Assembly (NCBI GenBank): GCA_002748065.1
Contig: PDRJ01000035.1
Coordinates: 64,047 to 128,046, forward strand
Direction: 5' to 3'
DNA length: 64,000 nt
DNA from: Bacteroidota bacterium
GTDB lineage: Bacteria > Bacteroidota > Bacteroidia > Bacteroidales > BM520
Positions 59,491 through 64,000 of this stretch are shown here, piece by piece; the stretch's first letter is position 1; the number at the start of each line of letters is the position of its first letter. The position numbers and the translations under genes are program-made. The notes under the pieces were generated by a model that saw only the letters and a list, made by a program, of their open reading frames with translations, was not told the origin of the DNA and searched no databases.

Positions 59491-60132
59491 ATGGTATTTA
59501 ATAATGAAGTCGCAACAAGAGTAGCCGGTTCTTTATTGCAAATAAAAGCAATAAAATTGGATTCTGTAAATCCTTTCACATGGGCATCCGGTATAAAATC
59601 ACCCATATACTGTGATAACAGGAAGACCCTTTCCCACCCCCAAATACGGACGCACATCCGTCAAAACCTGGTCAAAATTATCCAGGAGATGTATGGCGAT
59701 GTGGATGTCATTGCGGGTGTGGCTACGGGAGCTATTGCCCAGGGAGCTCTTGTGGCGCAGGAGATGGGACTCCCCTTTATCTATGTACGATCCTCCAACA
59801 AAGAGCATGGACTAGGCAATAAGATTGAGGGGGCATGGCAGTCGGGACAATCTGTTGTGGTCATAGAAGATCTCGTCTCTACGGGGGGATCGTCCTTGCG
59901 CGCCATAGAAGCCCTTCGGGAGGCAGGCATGTATGTAAAAGGCATGGCCGCCATCTTCACCTATGGCCTGGATGTAGCGAAAAAAAACTTCACCGAAGCC
60001 AACTGTAAACTCTATACGCTGACAGACTATCCTGCAGTAATAGAAAAAGCCATCGCGGAAGATTACATCAAAAAAGAGGAGTTGGACACCCTTTTGGAAT
60101 GGAGAAAAGACCCTTCCAATTGGAAAAAATAG
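59491..60132 (+). CDS. pyrE: Orotate phosphoribosyltransferase
   Basis: 213 residues. Adds PRPP to orotate giving OMP, the fifth step of UMP synthesis. The PRPP-binding motif VVVIEDLVSTGGSS, the N-terminal NPFTWASGIKSPIYCDNRKT and the flexible-loop segment VRSSNKEHGLGN are all present. The ATG at 59491 leaves the family's short N-terminal helix intact. It starts 5 nt after its -7 box, so the mRNA is predicted to be leaderless. The SRPBCC gene follows after 7 bp. Confidence 0.97.
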   Translation: MVFNNEVATRVAGSLLQIKAIKLDSVNPFTWASGIKSPIYCDNRKTLSHPQIRTHIRQNLVKIIQEMYGDVDVIAGVATGAIAQGALVAQEMGLPFIYVRSSNKEHGLGNKIEGAWQSGQSVVVIEDLVSTGGSSLRAIEALREAGMYVKGMAAIFTYGLDVAKKNFTEANCKLYTLTDYPAVIEKAIAEDYIKKEELDTLLEWRKDPSNWKK

Positions 60133-60139
60133 AACGAAT

Positions 60140-60550
60140 ATGACCCCATTCATCTCTCCGGAAACTTCGGTAAATCGACCCGCAGAGGCAATTTACCATT
60201 TTCTTTCCGACTTTAACAACTTCAAGAATCTCATCCCTGCCGACCGAGTAAAGAATTATGAATCTACCCGGGAGACATGCTCCTTCTCCATAGAGAATAT
60301 GCCGGTGTTTCACCTCAAAATGGGCGACAACATACCCGTCTCCAAAGTGGTGATGATCCCTCAGGATTCTCAAGGAATATCCTTTACCCTTACCACCCAT
60401 ATCACCCCGGAAGCCTCCTCCCGTTCTATCATAAAAATAGCACTCTATGCTGAGCTAAACAGCTTCTTGAAAATGGTAGCCTCCAAACCGTTACAAGCAT
60501 TTGTCAACAACTTGGCGAAGCAACTTAAGCACGTTATGGAACAGCAGTAA
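60140..60550 (+). CDS. SRPBCC (START/polyketide-cyclase-like) family protein
   Basis: 136 residues. N-terminal SPETSVNRPAEAIYHFLSDF NNFKNLIP is typical of the SRPBCC fold, a helix-grip barrel with a deep hydrophobic cavity; the end is the long C-terminal helix (LQAFVNNLAKQLKHVMEQQ). No ligand can be predicted. Seven bp after pyrE, so probably in its transcript, and convergent with birA. Confidence 0.82.
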   Translation: MTPFISPETSVNRPAEAIYHFLSDFNNFKNLIPADRVKNYESTRETCSFSIENMPVFHLKMGDNIPVSKVVMIPQDSQGISFTLTTHITPEASSRSIIKIALYAELNSFLKMVASKPLQAFVNNLAKQLKHVMEQQ

Positions 60551-60562
60551 CAGGCGCTCTCA

Positions 60563-61300
60563 TCATTGAAGAAACACCACCTCCTTCACCTGACAATAGA
60601 TCACACTCCCCTCGCACGCTATTTTCAAACGACCAAAGGCATCAACCCCGAGGATCGTCCCCTCACACTGCGCCCCTCCCACAAGAAACGATGCCGGTGT
60701 TTCAAGCAGATACATCATGGCGCGATAACGCTGCATTAAGATGGCATAATCCCCATGACGAAGCATTTCATAGTAACGGAAAAAAAAGAGAAGAAACTGC
60801 TCAAGACACTCATCCAGCACAACATCCCTTCCTATCAGCATCCGAAGCGAAACAGGATTGGGAAGGGAGTCCGAAAATTGCTGCTGATTGATATTAATCC
60901 CAATACCCACAACAGAAGCGTGCAAAGCATGACCGACCAACTGGTTCTTTACCAAAATACCACTAATCTTTTGATGAGCATAATAGACATCATTGGGCCA
61001 CTTGATCTTCAACGGATCCTTAGGAAGATGCTGCATCAAAAAAGCACTTACAGCAAGACTGGTGATAATATTCAGGTAAAACTGCTTCGACGGATCCAGG
61101 AAATCGGGATAAAGAATAATGCTAAAGGTAAGATTCTTTCCCGGGGCACTCTCCCAACGGTTCTCCCCCATGCCCACACCGGCTGATTGCTCCTCAGCCA
61201 CCACCAACGTTCCCTCACGAGGTTGCTCGCGATGAAGCAATTCCAACGCATACCGATTTGTTGAATCCAACCTTTTATACTTCCTGATCTCAACCTCCAT
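60563..61300 (-). CDS. birA: Biotin--[biotin carboxyl-carrier protein] ligase with altered adenylate loop
   Basis: 245 residues from the ATG at 61300 (a GTG codon precedes it). Enzyme-only class without the N-terminal DNA-binding domain, so no repressor role is expected. The lysine motif KIKWPNDVYYAHQKISGILV is intact, as is the C-terminal SH3-like domain. The loop that closes over biotinyl-AMP, GRGRRG in E. coli (115-120), reads GVGMGE (residues 41-46): all three arginines are lost, although the following W and PGKNLTFS are kept. Confidence 0.93.
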   Translation of the reverse strand: MEVEIRKYKRLDSTNRYALELLHREQPREGTLVVAEEQSAGVGMGENRWESAPGKNLTFSIILYPDFLDPSKQFYLNIITSLAVSAFLMQHLPKDPLKIKWPNDVYYAHQKISGILVKNQLVGHALHASVVGIGININQQQFSDSLPNPVSLRMLIGRDVVLDECLEQFLLFFFRYYEMLRHGDYAILMQRYRAMMYLLETPASFLVGGAQCEGTILGVDAFGRLKIACEGSVIYCQVKEVVFLQ

Positions 61301-61481
61301 CACTTCACGTTATTTCTTCCCACAAAGGTAATCGGAATTGATCACATAATCCGCCTTACGGATAATCAACTTCCAAAGGGAGCAAAGCCATCGCCCCCAA
61401 TCACAAAATGGTACAAATATTGCAGAAAGAAAAGCACTTTTTAGAAGCGACAGAGCACCATCAAGGAATAATTGTTTTTCA

Positions 61482-61489
61482 TACCTTTG
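61482..61489 (+). promoter_or_regulatory. Putative -7 box of rsfS
   Basis: TACCTTTG, 24 bp before the rsfS ATG. Flanking ATTGTTTTTCATACCTTTG nearly repeats the sequence before the first parvulin gene (23499-23518). Confidence 0.5.
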
Positions 61490-61513
61490 TATTAAATTTT
61501 AAAGGATCTTTTA

Positions 61514-61888
61514 ATGACAGCACTCAGCAGTAAAAACAAAACGACAACACTTGAAGAAGCCATCGTGGATGGGCTCTTGGAAAAAAAGGGCAAAGATGCG
61601 GTAATTATGGACTTCTCAAAGATGCAAAATATTGCTTTCGAAAGATTTATAATCTGTAGTGGAAGCTCTACCACGCAAGTCAATGCCATTGCTGATGCCA
61701 TTATTGACAGCACCATTACACAATGTAAGGAGAAACCTTGGCATACGGAGGGGCGCAACAACGCCGAATGGATTTTACTGGATTATGGAAATATTGTGGT
61801 TCATATCTTTCTACCGGAAAAACGGGAGTTCTACAAATTGGAAGATCTTTGGGCCGATGCCATCATGAAGCCGATAGAAGAGAGATAG
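61514..61888 (+). CDS. rsfS: Ribosome silencing factor RsfS (YbeB/Iojap)
   Basis: 124 residues. RsfS binds L14 and blocks subunit joining when nutrients fall. The family core is evident: DAVIMDFSKMQNIAFERFII, CSGSSTTQVNAIADAI, the GRNNAEWILLDYGNIVVHIF block and EFYKLEDLWADA. Length typical. It precedes ftsH by 140 bp, an arrangement also common in Bacteroidota. The spacer between them has no recognised feature apart from the ftsH ribosome-binding site. Confidence 0.96.
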   Translation: MTALSSKNKTTTLEEAIVDGLLEKKGKDAVIMDFSKMQNIAFERFIICSGSSTTQVNAIADAIIDSTITQCKEKPWHTEGRNNAEWILLDYGNIVVHIFLPEKREFYKLEDLWADAIMKPIEER

Positions 61889-62028
61889 TATCGAAAAAAC
61901 AACGCATGAACGCCCCAAGTCTCTCATAAAAAGAGGAGAATAGAAATCTGAACAGACCAATAGCCAAAGGTTTACAAAAGAGTGTCTGGTGTTTTTTACA
62001 GAGCATAAATTAATCAGGAGTTGACAAA

Positions 62029-64000
62029 ATGACAGAAAATAAAAATAATCCTTTGAATAATATGCCACCGCGGCAGAATCACAATAAAAAGAAAAACCAC
62101 AAACCCAAAATCTACTGGATTTGGATTGCAATCATAGCGGGTTTCATTGGATACAGTATCCTCGGATACAAAGGTGGAGTTGAAGAGATCAACTGGGGGC
62201 AGTTTAAGGAGATGCTCCAAAGCCAGGATATAGAGAAGATTCTTCTTGTAAACAAAGAGTTTGCAGAGATTTACATAAAATCGGATAAGGTGAGCAACTA
62301 CCCGGAACTCTCCAAGAGTTCACTAAAGAAGGGCGCTGCACACTACTTATACACCATCGGAAGTGTCGATAAATTCTACGAAAATGTAGAAGCTGCACAG
62401 AAATCCATGGAAGAGCCCATCTATATTCGTAATGTCAACAGAAAAGACTGGGCCGGAGACACCCTCAACCTTATCTTTCCCATCATACTTCTTATCGGAG
62501 GATGGTTTCTCATCATGCGGCTAATCTCCCGCAACTCAGGGGGAGCCGGTGGACAGATCTTCAACATTGGAAAATCAAAAGCACAACTTTTCGATAAAGA
62601 TACCAATGTAAAAGTCACCTTCAAAGATGTGGCGGGGCTGGATGAAGCAAAGGTGGAGATCATGGAAATTGTGGACTTCCTCAAGAACCCCAAACGTTAC
62701 ACTGACTTAGGAGGAAAAATACCCAAGGGAGCCTTGCTTGTAGGCCCTCCCGGCACGGGAAAAACCCTTTTGGCCAAAGCGGTGGCAGGAGAGGCAAAAG
62801 TTCCTTTCTTCTCATTATCAGGATCAGACTTTGTAGAGATGTTTGTGGGCGTGGGAGCCTCGCGAGTACGAGACCTCTTTAAGCAAGCAAAAGAGAAAGC
62901 TCCGGCCATCGTCTTCATTGACGAAATTGATGCCATCGGAAGAGCAAGGGGAAAAAATGCCATCACAGGAGCCAACGATGAACGGGAAAATACCCTCAAC
63001 CAACTCCTCACAGAAATGGATGGTTTCGGCACCAATCAAGGAGTCATTATCCTTGCAGCCACTAACCGTGCCGATATCCTCGACCGGGCACTCCTACGAG
63101 CCGGTCGCTTCGACCGACAAATCCATGTGGAACTCCCCGACCTTAACGAACGTGGTGCCATCTTCAAAGTACACATGAAGCCCCTAAAAATTGATAGCGA
63201 ATCGGCAGATCAAGACTTTCTTGCCAAACAGACCCCCGGATTCTCGGGTGCAGATATTGCCAATGTCTGCAATGAAGCTGCTCTTATCTGTGCCAGAAAG
63301 GGGAAAAAGAAAATCGACCGACAAGATTTCATGGATGCCGTAGATCGAATTATTGGCGGATTGGAGAAAAAGAACAAAATTATCAGCCAAGACGAGAAAA
63401 AAGCCATCGCCTACCACGAAGCAGGTCATGCCTCGGTCAGTTGGCTCCTGAAATACGCCCACCCTCTGGTAAAAGTGACCATCATCCCGAGAGGAAAAGC
63501 ACTGGGTGCAGCCTGGTACCTGCCCGAGGAACGGCAAATCACCACCACCGAACAGATGCTTGACGAAATGACAGCACTGTTGGCTGGACGTGCTAGCGAA
63601 CAGGTTCATTTTGGCAAAATATCTACCGGAGCCTTAAATGACCTGGAAAGAGCAACAAAAATGGCTTATGCCATGGTCTCCTACTATGGTCTCAACGAAA
63701 AGGTAGGGAATATCAGCTACTACGACTCCACAGGGCAACAAGAGTACACCTTCCAGAAACCCTATAGTGAGAAAACAGCAGAAACCATTGATGAAGAGGT
63801 AAGGCAGATGGTGGAGTCGGCCTATCAGCGAGCGGTGGAGATCATTATCAAGAACAAAGAAAAGGTAACCATGCTGGGAGACCTGCTCCTGAAAAACGAA
63901 GTTATCTTCAGTGATGATGTAAAGAAAATCTTTGGAGAGCGCGCAGGAACCGAACAGCTTCCGAGCTCCTCCGCCTTCTCTTCAAAAGAGAAGACCTCGA
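62029..64000 (+). CDS. ftsH: ATP-dependent zinc metalloprotease FtsH (truncated by window edge)
   Basis: 657 codons are visible; the 3' end lies outside. Two membrane helices (about residues 28-45 and 146-165) flank the periplasmic domain. The AAA+ domain has Walker A GPPGTGKT (around residue 240), Walker [11 protein letters not shown] and the second region of homology [20 protein letters not shown]; the zinc site is HEAGH (residues 463-467). FtsH degrades membrane and regulatory proteins. The start at 62029 is supported by AGGAG at 62016-62020, eight bases upstream, an unusually good Shine-Dalgarno site for this phylum. Confidence 0.98.
   Translation, partial: MTENKNNPLNNMPPRQNHNKKKNHKPKIYWIWIAIIAGFIGYSILGYKGGVEEINWGQFKEMLQSQDIEKILLVNKEFAEIYIKSDKVSNYPELSKSSLKKGAAHYLYTIGSVDKFYENVEAAQKSMEEPIYIRNVNRKDWAGDTLNLIFPIILLIGGWFLIMRLISRNSGGAGGQIFNIGKSKAQLFDKDTNVKVTFKDVAGLDEAKVEIMEIVDFLKNPKRYTDLGGKIPKGALLVGPPGTGKTLLAKAVAGEAKVPFFSLSGSDFVEMFVGVGASRVRDLFKQAKEKAPAIVFIDEIDAIGRARGKNAITGANDERENTLNQLLTEMDGFGTNQGVIILAATNRADILDRALLRAGRFDRQIHVELPDLNERGAIFKVHMKPLKIDSESADQDFLAKQTPGFSGADIANVCNEAALICARKGKKKIDRQDFMDAVDRIIGGLEKKNKIISQDEKKAIAYHEAGHASVSWLLKYAHPLVKVTIIPRGKALGAAWYLPEERQITTTEQMLDEMTALLAGRASEQVHFGKISTGALNDLERATKMAYAMVSYYGLNEKVGNISYYDSTGQQEYTFQKPYSEKTAETIDEEVRQMVESAYQRAVEIIIKNKEKVTMLGDLLLKNEVIFSDDVKKIFGERAGTEQLPSSSAFSSKEKTS

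Overview
The window is a 64 kb piece of a Bacteroidota chromosome, most likely order Bacteroidales. The signs are: proteins ending in type IX secretion (T9SS) sorting domains of both the A and B kind (5501-6568, 21446-23494); families nearly confined to this phylum (DUF5686, DUF3822, Bacteroidota-type AMP nucleosidase, long single-chain PurL); many TAnnTTTG -7 promoter boxes; and few Shine-Dalgarno sites. Most of the window is ordinary chromosomal housekeeping sequence. I see no prophage, integrative element, CRISPR array or rRNA operon.

Layout. 1-1880: end of secA, then pyrH and frr. 2049-10480: envelope genes (esterase-like and GH114-like lipoproteins, a T9SS cargo protein, an AI-2E family permease, a DUF5686 outer-membrane protein) and a MazG-like pyrophosphohydrolase. 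10659-16587: OsmC, a thioesterase, an RlmL-like methyltransferase, pfkA, priA and an FtsB/DivIC protein. 16588-18830: glyA flanked by REP-like hairpins and the tail of a REP-associated transposase. 18831-27964: two M16 peptidases, a large T9SS type B protein, two periplasmic parvulin isomerases and MoxR. 28241-29721: a small secreted protein and a membrane-anchored LuxR-type regulator. 29959-32616: rplM-rpsI-rpsB-tsf on the minus strand. 32821-36321: a lipoprotein, an OmpA protein and PBP4. 36504-36577: tRNA-Pro(GGG), followed by a gene graveyard. 37090-49761: beta-mannosidase, trxB, purL, a broken short-chain dehydrogenase and two adjacent acyl-CoA synthetases. 49758-54750: holA, amn, an orphan HsdR N-terminal nuclease domain, a DUF3822 protein and rsmD. 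54736-58678: a thioredoxin-like protein, coaD, and an ECF sigma factor coupled to a membrane/beta-barrel protein. 58872-64000: a Nudix protein, pyrE, an SRPBCC protein, birA, rsfS and the start of ftsH.

The unusual content lies in three layers. (1) Small repeats: a MITE-like family with about 20-bp terminal inverted repeats (four copies, two of them starting directly after a stop codon), and REP-like hairpins, one directly behind a decayed RAYT transposase. (2) Conserved enzymes with altered motifs: BirA without the arginines of its GRGRRG loop, an RlmL-like methyltransferase with DLPL in place of NPPY, PfkA with Asn in the GGDG motif, and a TlpA-like protein with only one of its two cysteines. 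(3) Signalling and expression architecture: a one-component membrane LuxR regulator, an ECF sigma operon whose second gene joins an anti-sigma-like head to a beta-barrel, and several promoters whose -7 box ends 4-5 nt before the ATG, predicting leaderless mRNAs. All calls come from reading motifs by eye; no database search was run.
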